Origin: Bryobacterales bacterium
GTDB lineage: Bacteria; Acidobacteriota; Terriglobia; Bryobacterales; Bryobacteraceae
Assembly (NCBI GenBank): GCA_016721425.1
Contig: JADKID010000038.1
Location: forward strand, 186,001-250,000
Direction: 5' to 3'
Length of the DNA stretch: 64,000 nucleotides
Position numbers and translations under genes: made by a program. The notes under the pieces are model-generated. The model searched no databases and had not been told where the DNA came from. It worked only from the letters and a program-made list of their open reading frames with translations. Below are positions 47,168 to 56,900 of this stretch, in pieces; within the stretch, counting starts at the first letter, position 1; every line of letters starts with the position of its first letter.

Positions 47168-48970
47168 ATGACCATCCCGCAGACTGGTGAGCCGAAATTG
47201 CAGATGCCGCTCCGGCTATGGCCCGGCGTGGCCGCCGTGGCGATCCAATGGCTGATGCGTTTTGTAGCGCCGGTGTTTGTGCCGGCGGCCGTTGCGGCCG
47301 GGTATATCGCCGGAGTTGTGGGCGGGTTGGTGGTGATGATCTGGTGGGCGTTTTTCAGCCGGGCGCCGAAGGTGGAACGATGGGGCGGCATTGGGCTGAT
47401 GATTGTGGCAGTGGCCGCGGCGCCGCTCGTCATCGACAAGTCGATTGCGACGGGCATGATGGGGATGATGTATTTCCTGTACGTCGCTCCGGTGCTGAGC
47501 CTGGCGTTTGTCGGGTGGGCGGTGGCGACGCGGCGCCTGGCGGATGGGCCGCGGCGGGCGTGGATGGTGGCGGCGGTCCTGGCGGCGTGTCTGGGGTGGG
47601 CGTTGGTGCGGACGAAGGGCATCACCGGCGATGGCGCGTCGCAGTTTGTGTGGCGATGGGAGAAGACGGCCGAGGAGCGGCTGGTGGCGCAGGCCGAGGT
47701 GAAGCCGGCTGTGGTTGTGGTGGAGAGTGGCGAGAAGCGGCCCGTGGCTGCCGCTGTTGCGGAAGCGCCGGCGGTGGCGGCAGGAGTGCCGGTGGGCGTC
47801 GAGAAGGGGGCGGAATGGCCTGGATTTCGCGGACCGAATCGCGACGGGGTGATGGGTGGGGGGCGGATCGAGACCAATTGGGCGGCGGCGCGGCCGACGG
47901 AGTTGTGGCGGCGGCCTGTGGGGCCTGGGTGGTCGTCCTTTGCAGTGCGCGGTGATCTGTTCTACACGCAGGAGCAGCGCGGCGCCGATGAAATGGTGGC
48001 GTGCTACCGGACGAGTACGGGGGAGCCGGTGTGGATGCACAAGGACGCGGCGCGGTTTTGGGAATCGAACGCGGGCGCGGGGCCGCGCGGGACGCCGACT
48101 CTGAGCGGCCGCCGAGTGTATACGTTTGGCGCGACGGGAATTGTGAACGCGCTGAACGCGGCCGATGGCGCCGTGATCTGGACGCGCAATGCGGGCACAG
48201 ATACCGGCGTGAAGATTCCGGAGTGGGGCTTTGCGAGCTCGCCGCTGGTGGTGGGCGATCTCGTCGTGGTGGCGGCGTCGGGTGTGCTGGTGGCGTATGA
48301 CGGCGCCACGGGCGCGCAGCGCTGGCTGGGGCCGGGCGGCGGCTCGGGCTACAGCTCGCCGCAGTTGGCGACGATTGGCGGCGTGGCGCAGATCCTTCTG
48401 CTCACCGGCGGCGGCGCGCTGAGCGTGGCGCCTGGCGATGGAAAACTGCTGTGGGAGCACAAGTGGAGGGGCGACGGCATTGTGCAGCCGGGCTTTGCGG
48501 CGGATGGCGATGTGCTGATCGGGACAGGCTCGGGCATGGGCTCCGACGCCGGCCTGCGGCGGATCGCGGTGGCGCATGGCGCCGGCGGATGGACCACGGA
48601 GGCGCGCTGGACGACGGCGGGCTTAAAACCCTACTACAACGACTTTGTGGTTCACGACGGCCATGCGTACGGCTTTGACGGCAGCATCCTGGCGTGTGTC
48701 GATCTTCAGGACGGCAAGCGCAAGTGGAAGGGCGGGCGGTACGGGCATGGCCAGCTGGTTCTGCTGCGGGAGCAGGGTCTGCTGCTGGTGTTGTCGGAAG
48801 AGGGGGAGTTGGCGCTGGTGAAGGCGGACGCGGGGCAGTTTACGGAGGTGGCGCGGATCCCGGCGCTGGAGGGCAAGACGTGGAACCATCCGGTGTTGGC
48901 GGGTGACCGGCTGCTGGTTCGCAACGGCGAGGAGATGGCGGCGTTCCGGGTGGCGGTGGCGGGCCGGTAG
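47168..48970 (+). CDS. membrane-anchored PQQ-like beta-propeller protein
   Basis: 600 residues from ATG 47168 (an in-frame TTG lies at 47159). The first 145 residues hold about four hydrophobic segments (for example PVFVPAAVAAGYIAGVVGGLVVMIW and AWMVAAVLAACLGWALV). A linker of about 70 residues follows, then a propeller beginning EWPGFRGPNRDGVMGG, the same exported-propeller opening as in the 33536 protein. Blades include TELWRRPVGPGWSSFAV and GKLLWEHKWRGDGIV. Likely a sensor or assembly scaffold at the membrane; enzymatic activity is not evident. Confidence 0.88.
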   Translation: MTIPQTGEPKLQMPLRLWPGVAAVAIQWLMRFVAPVFVPAAVAAGYIAGVVGGLVVMIWWAFFSRAPKVERWGGIGLMIVAVAAAPLVIDKSIATGMMGMMYFLYVAPVLSLAFVGWAVATRRLADGPRRAWMVAAVLAACLGWALVRTKGITGDGASQFVWRWEKTAEERLVAQAEVKPAVVVVESGEKRPVAAAVAEAPAVAAGVPVGVEKGAEWPGFRGPNRDGVMGGGRIETNWAAARPTELWRRPVGPGWSSFAVRGDLFYTQEQRGADEMVACYRTSTGEPVWMHKDAARFWESNAGAGPRGTPTLSGRRVYTFGATGIVNALNAADGAVIWTRNAGTDTGVKIPEWGFASSPLVVGDLVVVAASGVLVAYDGATGAQRWLGPGGGSGYSSPQLATIGGVAQILLLTGGGALSVAPGDGKLLWEHKWRGDGIVQPGFAADGDVLIGTGSGMGSDAGLRRIAVAHGAGGWTTEARWTTAGLKPYYNDFVVHDGHAYGFDGSILACVDLQDGKRKWKGGRYGHGQLVLLREQGLLLVLSEEGELALVKADAGQFTEVARIPALEGKTWNHPVLAGDRLLVRNGEEMAAFRVAVAGR

Positions 48971-49010
48971 CGCCCGCGGCATCTCCGGCGCGCGCCCGTG
49001 TGCTTCAATC

Positions 49011-49460
49011 ATGTTTGTGGAGACCCGTCGCGAAAGAGTACTGGCGCTGGATGTGGGGCGGAAGCGCATTGGGCTGGCGGTGAGTGATGCCGCGGGCTGG
49101 GGCGCGCAGGGGCTGGACACGTTGCAGCGCAAGACGCTGGGCGAGGATCTGAAGCGGATCGCGCAGATCGCCAAGGAACGCAAGGCAGCCGTGCTGGTGG
49201 TGGGGCTGCCGCTGCACATGGATGGGCGCGAGGGCGAGATGACGGCGTTTGTGCGGCAGTTTGGCACGCGGCTGGGCGCGGCGACGGGGCTGCGCGTGGA
49301 GTTTCAGGATGAGCGGCTGACATCCGTTACGGCGGAGGAGCGCTTGAGCGAGGGGGGGATGAGTTTGGGCAAGCTGCTGGACGAGAAGCGCAAAGGCGCG
49401 GTGGACCGCATGGCTGCGGTGATCATTCTGGAGGACTATCTGCGGGGCAAGGCGGAATGA
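49011..49460 (+). CDS. ruvX: RuvX/YqgF-family Holliday junction resolvase-like protein
   Basis: 149 residues from ATG 49011 (MFVETRRERVLALDVGRKRIGLAVSD). The RNase-H-like fold shows the first catalytic Asp in ALDVGRKRIG, AAVLVVGLPLHMDGREG, the Glu region FQDERLTSV and the last Asp in GAVDRMAAVIILEDYL. The family processes 16S rRNA 5' ends and/or resolves Holliday junctions. The stop overlaps the mltG start by 4 nt; ruvX-mltG adjacency is common. Confidence 0.93.
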   Translation: MFVETRRERVLALDVGRKRIGLAVSDAAGWGAQGLDTLQRKTLGEDLKRIAQIAKERKAAVLVVGLPLHMDGREGEMTAFVRQFGTRLGAATGLRVEFQDERLTSVTAEERLSEGGMSLGKLLDEKRKGAVDRMAAVIILEDYLRGKAE

Positions 49461-50464
49461 AGAAGGCGTTGTTTGGGGGCGTGCTGGTGCTTGGAGTGCT
49501 GGGGGCGGGGCACTACCTGGTGCGGATGGACTCCTATCAGGGCTTCGCGGCGCCGGTGATGGTGGAGATCCCGAAGGGGACCTCGACTCTGCGGATCGGC
49601 GAGATGCTGGAGCAGAAGGGCGTGGTGCGGAACGCGTTGCTGTTTGCGGCGGCGCGGGTGGTTGATCCCAAGGCCAAGCCGCAGGCCGGCGAGTACGAAT
49701 TCCGCACGGCGGCGACGGTGGCGGAGGTGTTCGGGCGGATCGCGCGCGGGGACGTGTACCGGGTGGAACTGCGTGTGCCGGAGGGGAGCACCGTATTCGA
49801 GATTGCGGAGTTGGCGGAGAAGGCGGGGTTTGGGACGGCGGCGGAGTTTTTGAAGGCGGCGCTGCCCCTGGAGGGGTATCTGTTTCCCTCGACGTACCGG
49901 TTTGCGCGCACAGCCACGGCCGAGACGGTGATGCGGACGATGCGGGCGCAGTTCGATAAAGAGTGGGCGCACTTGGGCGGCGGGGCGGCCGGGCAGAAGA
50001 AGGTCGTGATACTGGCGTCGCTGGTGGAGACGGAGGCGCGGCTGGATGAGGAGCGGGCGCGCATCGCTGGCGTGTATGCGAACCGGCTGGCGAAGGGGAT
50101 GAGGCTGGAGTGCGACCCGACCGTGGAGTATGCGGCGCGGCTCGACGGGCGTTGGCGGGGGAAGATCTACAAGAGCGACCTGGCGAGCGAGAACAAGTAC
50201 AACACGTATCGTCATGCGGGGCTGCCGCCGGGGCCGGTGGCGAATCCGGGGGCGCGGTCTTTGCAGGCGGCGCTGAAGCCGGCGGAAACAGACGAGTTGT
50301 TTTTTGTGGCGAAGGTGGATGGGACCGGCGGGCATACGTTCAGCCGGGACTATGAGGGGCATCAGAAGGCTGTCGTGGTGTATCGGCATGGAGAGAAGGC
50401 GAGCCGGGCAACGGGCAAAAGCGCTGGCGTGGCTGGCGGCGGAAAAGCCGGCGGTCCTCGATGA
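49457..50464 (+). CDS. mltG: endolytic murein transglycosylase MltG (YceG-like)
   Basis: A 335-residue inner-membrane lytic transglycosylase that cuts nascent glycan strands. N-terminal TM anchor (KALFGGVLVLGVLGAGHYL), a LysM-like region (about 35-110, EIPKGTSTLRIGEMLEQKGVV), then the YceG domain with catalytic Glu in ILASLVETEARLDEER. Conserved ...GLPPGPVANPGARSLQAALKPA and VAKVDGTGGHTFSRDYEGHQKAV follow. Translationally coupled to ruvX. The C-terminal tail is Ala/Gly/Lys-rich. Confidence 0.94.
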   Translation: MKKALFGGVLVLGVLGAGHYLVRMDSYQGFAAPVMVEIPKGTSTLRIGEMLEQKGVVRNALLFAAARVVDPKAKPQAGEYEFRTAATVAEVFGRIARGDVYRVELRVPEGSTVFEIAELAEKAGFGTAAEFLKAALPLEGYLFPSTYRFARTATAETVMRTMRAQFDKEWAHLGGGAAGQKKVVILASLVETEARLDEERARIAGVYANRLAKGMRLECDPTVEYAARLDGRWRGKIYKSDLASENKYNTYRHAGLPPGPVANPGARSLQAALKPAETDELFFVAKVDGTGGHTFSRDYEGHQKAVVVYRHGEKASRATGKSAGVAGGGKAGGPR

Positions 50465-50873
50465 AGCGGTAGCGGCGCGGATGATGGCGGCGCTGCCGGG
50501 TTTATCGGAGAGGCTGCTGCGCGAGGTGTGGCGCGGGTGCGGGTTGCCGATGACGCCGATGGTGGAGGGGGTGCGGCAGGAGTCTCTGGCGGAGTTGGCG
50601 CGGAGTTTGGACGGGTTGGGACGGGAGTATGAGGCGGGCGACGCGCGGCGGCGGCTGGCGGTGCGGCGAGTGGTGATTACGGCGCGGCGTCACGCGGAGT
50701 GGGTGGCGGCGAACCCGCGGGTGACGGCGGAAAAGCGGGCGCTGAGGGCGGAAATGGGGTTGTGGCTGAGGGTGTGGCTGGAGAATCCAGGGGTGTTTGG
50801 GGCGTGGGAGAACCTGCGTACCAGGACACATCTTAATTTTCCGGACACCCACGGAGCGGGCGGCGCATCTTAG
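50388..50873 (+). CDS. hypothetical helical protein
   Basis: About 161 residues if read from ATG 50388, which lies inside the end of mltG (77-bp overlap); an internal start is possible. The protein is Ala/Arg/Leu-rich and mostly helical, with GLSERLLREVWRGCGLPM and ARRHAEWVAANPRVTAEKRALR. No family recognised. It falls between mltG and clpC on the same strand, filling an otherwise empty 460-bp gap, which supports it being a real gene despite skewed composition. Confidence 0.55.
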   Translation: MERRRAGQRAKALAWLAAEKPAVLDEAVAARMMAALPGLSERLLREVWRGCGLPMTPMVEGVRQESLAELARSLDGLGREYEAGDARRRLAVRRVVITARRHAEWVAANPRVTAEKRALRAEMGLWLRVWLENPGVFGAWENLRTRTHLNFPDTHGAGGAS

Positions 50874-50923
50874 AATGTAGATAGGCGCACTAGCTTGTGC
50901 GGCATCAGGGGAGGCGCAAACCG

Positions 50924-53407
50924 ATGTTTGAACGCTACACGGAAAAAGCACGCAGGGTGATTTTCTTTGCCCGGTATGAGGCGAGCCAGTTTGGCAGCCC
51001 TTATATCGAGACAGAGCATCTGCTGCTGGGTCTCCTACGGGAAGACAAGGCTCTGGCCAACCGGTTCCTGCGGTCGCAGGCCAATATCGAATCGATCCGC
51101 AAACAGATTGAAGCTCAGACGACGGTGCGCGAGAAGGTGTCAACCTCCGTCGACCTGCCGCTGAGCACGGAGTGCAAGCGGGTGCTGGCGTATGCGGCGG
51201 AAGAGGCGGAGCGGTTGGGCCACAAGCATATCGGCACGGAGCACCTGCTGCTGGGCCTGTTGCGGGAAGAGAAGTGTTTCGCGGCGGAGATCCTGCACGA
51301 GCGCGGCTTGCGGCTGGGCCAGGTGCGGGACGAGATCGCGCGGGCCACATCAGAGAAGACCACCACGGCGCGGCCCAAAGAGAGCTCGTTGTTGGGGGAA
51401 TTTAGCCGGGATCTGACGCAATCGGCTTCGGACGGCGCGCTGGATCCCCTGATCGGCCGGGACTATGAGCTGGAGCGCGTGATCCAGATTCTGTGCCGGA
51501 GAACTAAGAATAATCCGGTTTTGATCGGCGAGCCGGGCGTGGGCAAGACGGCGATTGTCGAGGGGTTGGCGCAGAAGATCTCCGAGGGCGATGTGCCCAG
51601 CTTCCTGGCGGACAAGCGGATTCTGGCCCTGGACCTCTCGCTGATTGTGGCCGGCACGAAGTATCGCGGCCAGTTTGAAGAGCGGCTGAAGACGATCATG
51701 AAGGAGCTGATGGAGAATCAGAACGCCATCATCTTCATCGACGAGCTGCACACGCTGGTGGGTGCGGGCTCGGCCGAGGGATCGCTGGACGCGGCCAACA
51801 TTCTGAAGCCGGCGCTCTCGCGTGGCGAGATTCAGTGCATTGGCGCGACGACGCCGGCGGAATTCCGGAAGTCGATTGAGAAGGATCGCTCGCTGGAGCG
51901 GCGCTTCCAGGCTGTGAAGGTGCCGCCGCCGAGCGAGGCCGATGCTTGCAAGATTCTCTACGGCATCAAGGAACGGTATGAGAAGTTCCACGCCGTGTCT
52001 TACACGGACGACGCCATCGAGACCTCGGTGTTCGCGTCGAGCCGCTTTATTCCGGACCGCTACCTGCCGGACAAGGCGATCGATCTGATCGACGAGGCGG
52101 GCGCGCGCGTGAAGCTGCGGCAGACCACGCTGCCCTCGGACGTGAGCGAGATCCAGAAGCGGATCAAGTTCATCGTGCACCGCATGGAGACGGCGATCGC
52201 GAGCCACGAGTTCGAAAAGGCGCGGTTTTACAGCGATGAAGAGCGCAAGGAGCGGGAAAACCTGCGGCAGTTGCGCGAGAAGTATAACCTGGACGACACC
52301 TCCACGGGCATCGTGACCAAGGACGACATCGAAGACGTGGTGGCGCGCTGGACTGGCGTGCCGATGACCGCGATCCGCGAGGAAGAGATCGCCAAGCTGG
52401 TGCGGATTGAAGAAGAGTTGCACAAGCGGGTGATCAGCCAGGAGAAGGCGATCTCGGCACTGGCGCGGGCGATTCGCCGGTCGCGCGCGGGGCTGAAGTC
52501 GCCGAAGCGGCCGGCAGGCAGCTTCCTGTTCCTGGGCCCGACGGGCGTGGGCAAGACGGAAGTGGCGCGGGCGCTGGCGGAGTTCCTCTTTGGCAGCGAG
52601 AAGTCGCTGATCCGTTTCGACATGTCGGAGTTCATGGAGAAACATTCGGTGTCGAAGCTGATCGGCTCGCCTCCCGGCTATGTCGGCTATGAGGAGGGCG
52701 GCCAGCTCACCGAGCGCGTGAAGCGGAATCCGTATTCGATCATTTTGCTGGACGAGATCGAGAAAGCGCATCCGGATGTGTACAACATCCTTTTGCAGGT
52801 CTTTGAAGACGGCCAGTTGACCGACGGGCTCGGCAACACGGTGGACTTCAAGAACACGATCATCATCATGACTTCGAATCTGGGAGCGCGGTTCCTGGAC
52901 AAGAAGGGGCAGCTCGGATTTGCGGCGCAACAGGCCGTGGGCGTGCCCGGCAAAGTGGAAGAGATGGTCCACGCCGAGGTGAAGAAGGCGTTCAATCCGG
53001 AGTTCCTCAACCGTCTGGACGAGGTGATTCTGTTCACGTCGCTGGCGGAAGAGGACCTGCTGCAGATCATCGACCTGATGGTGGAGCAGATCAACGTCAA
53101 CCTGGTGGCCAAGCAGATCACGATCCGGCTGATGCCGGATGCATCGAAGTACATCATGGAGAAGACGTGCATGGACCGCAGCTACGGCGCGCGGCCTTTG
53201 CGGCGGGCTTTGCAGAAGTACATCGAGGATCCGCTCTCCGAGGCTCTGATTCAGGGCACGCTGGTGCGTCCGGCGGATTACGAGGTGTATCTGAACGAGA
53301 CCGGGATCTTCTGCCGGTTGGTGAGCGTCGAGGGCGACGTGGCCACGGTGGGCGCGGGCGCCGGGTCCGGCGGGGCGAGGGCTTCTCGCTCTATCCGTTC
53401 TAGGTGA
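50924..53407 (+). CDS. clpC: ATP-dependent Clp protease ATP-binding subunit ClpC
   Basis: 827 residues from ATG 50924 (MFERYTEKARRVIFFARYEA; GGGGAGG lies about 10 nt upstream). Two Clp_N repeats (about 1-145), NBD1 with Walker A GEPGVGKT (202-209) and Walker B IIFIDELH, a UVR-like coiled segment (SHEFEKARFYSDEERKE) and NBD2 with GPTGVGKTE and ILLDEIEKAH. A C-terminal ClpB-D2 small domain follows. This unfoldase feeds ClpP and, in this lineage, takes the place of ClpA. A Gly/Ser-rich tail is unusual but short. Strong terminator downstream. Confidence 0.97.
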   Translation: MFERYTEKARRVIFFARYEASQFGSPYIETEHLLLGLLREDKALANRFLRSQANIESIRKQIEAQTTVREKVSTSVDLPLSTECKRVLAYAAEEAERLGHKHIGTEHLLLGLLREEKCFAAEILHERGLRLGQVRDEIARATSEKTTTARPKESSLLGEFSRDLTQSASDGALDPLIGRDYELERVIQILCRRTKNNPVLIGEPGVGKTAIVEGLAQKISEGDVPSFLADKRILALDLSLIVAGTKYRGQFEERLKTIMKELMENQNAIIFIDELHTLVGAGSAEGSLDAANILKPALSRGEIQCIGATTPAEFRKSIEKDRSLERRFQAVKVPPPSEADACKILYGIKERYEKFHAVSYTDDAIETSVFASSRFIPDRYLPDKAIDLIDEAGARVKLRQTTLPSDVSEIQKRIKFIVHRMETAIASHEFEKARFYSDEERKERENLRQLREKYNLDDTSTGIVTKDDIEDVVARWTGVPMTAIREEEIAKLVRIEEELHKRVISQEKAISALARAIRRSRAGLKSPKRPAGSFLFLGPTGVGKTEVARALAEFLFGSEKSLIRFDMSEFMEKHSVSKLIGSPPGYVGYEEGGQLTERVKRNPYSIILLDEIEKAHPDVYNILLQVFEDGQLTDGLGNTVDFKNTIIIMTSNLGARFLDKKGQLGFAAQQAVGVPGKVEEMVHAEVKKAFNPEFLNRLDEVILFTSLAEEDLLQIIDLMVEQINVNLVAKQITIRLMPDASKYIMEKTCMDRSYGARPLRRALQKYIEDPLSEALIQGTLVRPADYEVYLNETGIFCRLVSVEGDVATVGAGAGSGGARASRSIRSR

Positions 53408-53426
53408 GCTGGTCCGAGAGTAGTTG

Positions 53427-53467
53427 CAGGCGCGGAGGCCGGATTCACCGGCAGCCGCGCCTGTTTT
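53427..53467 (+). terminator. rho-independent terminator after clpC
   Basis: CAGGCGCGG (53427-53435) pairs with CCGCGCCTG (53455-53463), reinforced by an inner GCCGG/CCGGC stem (53438-53442 with 53448-53452), followed by TTTT at 53464-53467. Confidence 0.8.
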
Positions 53468-53486
53468 GCGTTTGGGGTATTGAGTG

Positions 53487-54635
53487 ATGCCGCTCGCTGC
53501 TGCACTGCCGGCGGCGCGGGTGAGCGTGCTGGCCGTGTTCTTTGTCCACGGCGCGGTATTTGCGACGTGGGTGTCGCGGATTCCGGAGGTGCAGGGCGGG
53601 CTGGGCGTCTCCACGGGACCGTTCGGGCTGGCGCTGCTGGGCGTGGCTGTGGGCTCGATTCTATCGATGCCGGTGACGGGCTGGCTGATCGGGCGGCATG
53701 GATCCAAGCCGGTGACGGCGATCGCGAGCGTTTGGTTCTGCCTGGCGCTGGCGCCGCTTGCATATGCGGGGTCTGTTGTGACGCTGGGGCTGGCGCTGGG
53801 CTTTCTGGGGATGGCGGCGGGCGCGATGGACGTCTCGATGAACGCGCAGGGTGTGGAGGTGGAGACGGCGGCGCGGCGTCCGCTGGTCTCGGGCTTTCAC
53901 GCGATGTTCAGCATCGGCGGCATGGTGGGGGCAGGCGTAGGCGGCGTGATTGCGAAGATGGGGATTGGGGTGCGCGGGCACTTCGTAGGCGCGGGGCTGC
54001 TGTGCCTGGCGGCGATTCTGCTGGCGAGCCGCGGATTGCTGGCGTCGGCGGTGCGGCCGTCCGGCGGTAAGGGTGGTTTCCGGTTCACGCCGGCCGTGGC
54101 GGCGCTGGCCGCCTTGACGTTCTGTTTCTTCCTGAGCGAGGGCTCGATTGCGGATTGGAGCGCGCTCTATCTGAGCCGTGTTTTGCAGGCAGGGCCGGCG
54201 CAGGCGGCTGCGGGATATGCGTTGTTTTCGGCGACGATGGGCGTGGGGCGGCTGGCCGGCGATCGTCTGCGGGTCCGCTACAGCGGGCGGGCTCTGGTCT
54301 GCAACGGCAGCTTGCTGGCGGCCTCCGGACTGGCGCTGGCGCTGCTGGCGCCGCACACCGGCGTGGCGCTGGCGGGCTTTGCAATGGTGGGGCTGGGGTG
54401 CTCGGTGATTGTGCCGATCGCCATTGCGGCGGCGGGCACGGTGCCGGGGGTGAACGCGGGGCAGGCGATCTCCACCGTGGTGACCATGGGCTACCTGGGG
54501 CTGTTTGTGGGGCCGCCGTTGATCGGCATGGCGGCGGAGGCGATCACGCTTCGGTGGGCGATGATGATCACGGTGGCGTTGTGCTTGTGCGGGGTACCGC
54601 TGTCGCGCCTGGTAGAGAGCGCAGATCGAGAATAA
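53487..54635 (+). CDS. MFS transporter
   Basis: A 382-residue transporter with about 12 hydrophobic segments. The opening VSVLAVFFVHGAVFATWVSRIPEVQGGLGVS is typical of the YbjJ-like branch of the major facilitator superfamily. The loop 2-3 motif is degenerate: GWLIGRHGSKPV. ATG 53487 is chosen over GTG 53484. Proton-coupled export or import of small molecules is likely but the substrate is unknown. The last 68 bp overlap the convergent gene ending at 54568. Confidence 0.9.
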   Translation: MPLAAALPAARVSVLAVFFVHGAVFATWVSRIPEVQGGLGVSTGPFGLALLGVAVGSILSMPVTGWLIGRHGSKPVTAIASVWFCLALAPLAYAGSVVTLGLALGFLGMAAGAMDVSMNAQGVEVETAARRPLVSGFHAMFSIGGMVGAGVGGVIAKMGIGVRGHFVGAGLLCLAAILLASRGLLASAVRPSGGKGGFRFTPAVAALAALTFCFFLSEGSIADWSALYLSRVLQAGPAQAAAGYALFSATMGVGRLAGDRLRVRYSGRALVCNGSLLAASGLALALLAPHTGVALAGFAMVGLGCSVIVPIAIAAAGTVPGVNAGQAISTVVTMGYLGLFVGPPLIGMAAEAITLRWAMMITVALCLCGVPLSRLVESADRE

Positions 54636-55687
54636 TCTCGCGCGGCCTGGGCTGAGGGATGAGCGCTGGCTTTACTGGGCGGAGGTCGGTCAGTGTTGGT
54701 TGGATTTCGAGACGGAGTTGGGTGGCGTCAATCATGCCTTGGCGCTTGGCCTCGGCGACGAACTGGCGGAGGCCGGCGGCCTGTTCGTCCAACCGCTTCT
54801 CGACCTGACGCGCCAGGCTGTTCGCGTCGCGCCACTGGATGATGGTCTCTGAGTGAAAGCGGCTCTGAACATCCACCAAGGACCGGCCGGTAAGGCGGGC
54901 CAGATACTCCAGCTTGTACTCGATCCTCGCCGTCTGGTAAGGACGCTGGAGGTCGTCGAACCAGTAGATGAAACCGCCGGAGGGTACGATGACGCGGCGG
55001 AAGAAGACGCTCGTTGGACCCTCGGCGATCGAGACCGAACCCAAGCCGCCGGTCAAGGTGAGTTGGTAGAGAGCGATCGCCGGGAATCCGGCAGGGAAGA
55101 AGCGCCGTGGCGCGCCCGTAATGATCCCCCTGGTGCCGCCTGGTACTCCTCCGGGTACTTCGAAGCTCTTCTGGCTGGCCGTGACGAAGAATCGGTGCGT
55201 GGCCGGCAATCCGTCGAGCATTCGCTCGATGAGATTCCCGGCGCGGCGTTCGAGCAGTATGTTTGAGATTGCCAGCCACCGGGTGTCGTCCATGTAGTGG
55301 GCTTGCATCTCCAGGAGCGTGGGCGTGCTGTCCTTGGTGCGGGCCAGCAGGATCAGCGTCTCGGTGGGCCCAACGCAATCGATAGGGCTTGATGACTTCG
55401 GCCGGGACGGTGGTCTCGCGCTCGATCAGGGAATCGAGGACGGCCTGGATGTAGGCGTACTCGGGGCCGTCGATCTTCGCGGTGCGGAGATCCCGGTGGG
55501 TGCGGAGTTCGTCGATGAGCAGATCGTCGAAGCCAGGGAGGCGAAGGCCGGCGGCGAGGCGCGCGCCCCAGGCCTTCTCGGCCAGATTGGGCGAGGCGAG
55601 GCGGCGTTTGGCTTGGGCGGCGAAGTCGTCCTGCGCGACGGCCGCGGTGGTTAAGAAGAAGATCGCGAGCACGCAGGCCGGCTTCAT
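54568..55687 (-). pseudogene. exported hypothetical protein, one frameshift
   Basis: The N-terminal frame starts at 55687 with a signal peptide (MKPACVLAIFFLTTAAVAQ) and reads to AEVIKP. An extra base in the run of three G residues at 55385-55387 (plus strand) shifts the frame, after which IDCVGPTETLILLARTKDST continues to 54568. The joined protein has about 370 residues, helical N-terminal and beta-rich later (SVSIAEGPTSVFFRRVIVPSGGFIYWF). No family recognised. It is the last gene of the lipoprotein/CmcI operon (4-nt overlap with the gene upstream). The shift may be a sequencing error. Confidence 0.7.
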
Positions 55688-56894
55688 TTTCGACGCAGCC
55701 ACCCGCCGGGATTGTAGGTGATGCCCATCTGCTCGCGCGTGGCGTCGGGCTGGAACTGCGCGGCGCCGCCCTCGCTGAGGAACTGCGTGACGGCGGCCAT
55801 CGGTCCGGGAAAGCTGTCCGGATAGGTGGGCACGCCGTCCATGTCCGTGTCTTCCACCACCAGATAGCTGCCGGCACTGACGAGCGGCGAGTACATTCTC
55901 AGCTCCCGCAGAACATGATGGCCGGAGTGATCGGAATCCAGCGTGATGAGCGTCTTGCGACCGCGCACGCGGGCGGCGAGTTTAGCGACGATTGCGGGGT
56001 CGGTGGAGCTGCCCTGGAAGAACTCCACGTACCTGGCCCAGAGCGGATCCTGGGCGGCATCGACGCAGTAGTTGGAGATGTCGACGGTGAGCACGCGCGA
56101 GGAGGTCAGGCCGGCTCCGTTGAGCGCGTTGGCCCAGAAGAGCGCGGAGCCGCCGCGGTAGGTGCCGGTCTCGACGATGAAATCGGGGCGGATCTTTTCG
56201 ATGGCCTCCTGCATGTACCAGAGGTCGAGCGGGCTCTTTTCGATTTGAATGGCGTGGAAGCGGAAGTTGCGCCAGATGGGCGTGTCGTGAAAGAGCTTCA
56301 TTAGCTCCTGATCCTCGGCGGCGCTGATGGGCACGTTGCGAGCTTGACGGTTGCGCTCGTAGGCATCGCGGGTGGCCTGCTTGAGCCGGTCGAGGGCGGC
56401 GGGGAGGAGTCCAGGTTGCTGCGCCCGATGGAGAGCGCCATCAGGCCACGGGCGCGTCCGCTGGGCTGATCGAGAAACGTGCGGTCCAGCTCGTATTCGA
56501 TTTGGGCGTCAGGGCCTTTCAGGAGCTCGGCGGGCACGGGCAGGGAAGTGAACGACCGCTCGGCTGTCTGGAAAGTGCGCGTGCCGATGGGGCGGCCGTT
56601 GACACGCGCGGTGAGGGTGACGGACTTGTGCTCCAGTAGCAGCTCGCGCGGCACTCCGGCATCGAGGACGAGATAGAGGGGCCGGTCGGCCGGCACGTCG
56701 AGTGTCACGGCGAACTTGCCGGAGGTCCAGCGCCAGCCGCCGTGGATGTTGTCGAAGCCGCCGAGGAGGCGCGGCTGGAGTGCGGGGTCCACCACCTCCA
56801 ATTGATAGGTGGGGAGGTCGCCGGGCTGTTTGGCGCGCGGGCCGCAGCCAGCCAGTGCGAGGGCGATCCACAGAATGGCGATCCGGTGGGGCAT
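55684..56894 (-). pseudogene. lipoprotein domain fused to CmcI fold, one frameshift
   Basis: Starts at 56894 with a lipoprotein signal (MPHRIAILWIALALAGC). An exported beta domain (about 28-165: WRWTSGKFAVTLDVPADRPL, VTLTARVNGRPIG, FTSLPVPAELLKG) is followed by a shift near 56408-56415 and LPAALDRLKQATRDAYERN in the next frame. The CmcI domain then shows VETGTYRGGSALFWA, TLDSDHSGHHV and VVEDTDMDGVP, so its metal-site residues look intact, ending in NPGGWLRRK. Joined length about 403, matching its tandem paralogue upstream, which has no shift. The frameshift may therefore be an indel error. Confidence 0.8.
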
Positions 56895-56900
56895 GGGCGC

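Noticed and set aside
51350..53707. 785-codon minus-strand frame opposite clpC
   Set aside because: Arg/His/Leu-rich antisense translation; ClpC on the plus strand is unambiguous.
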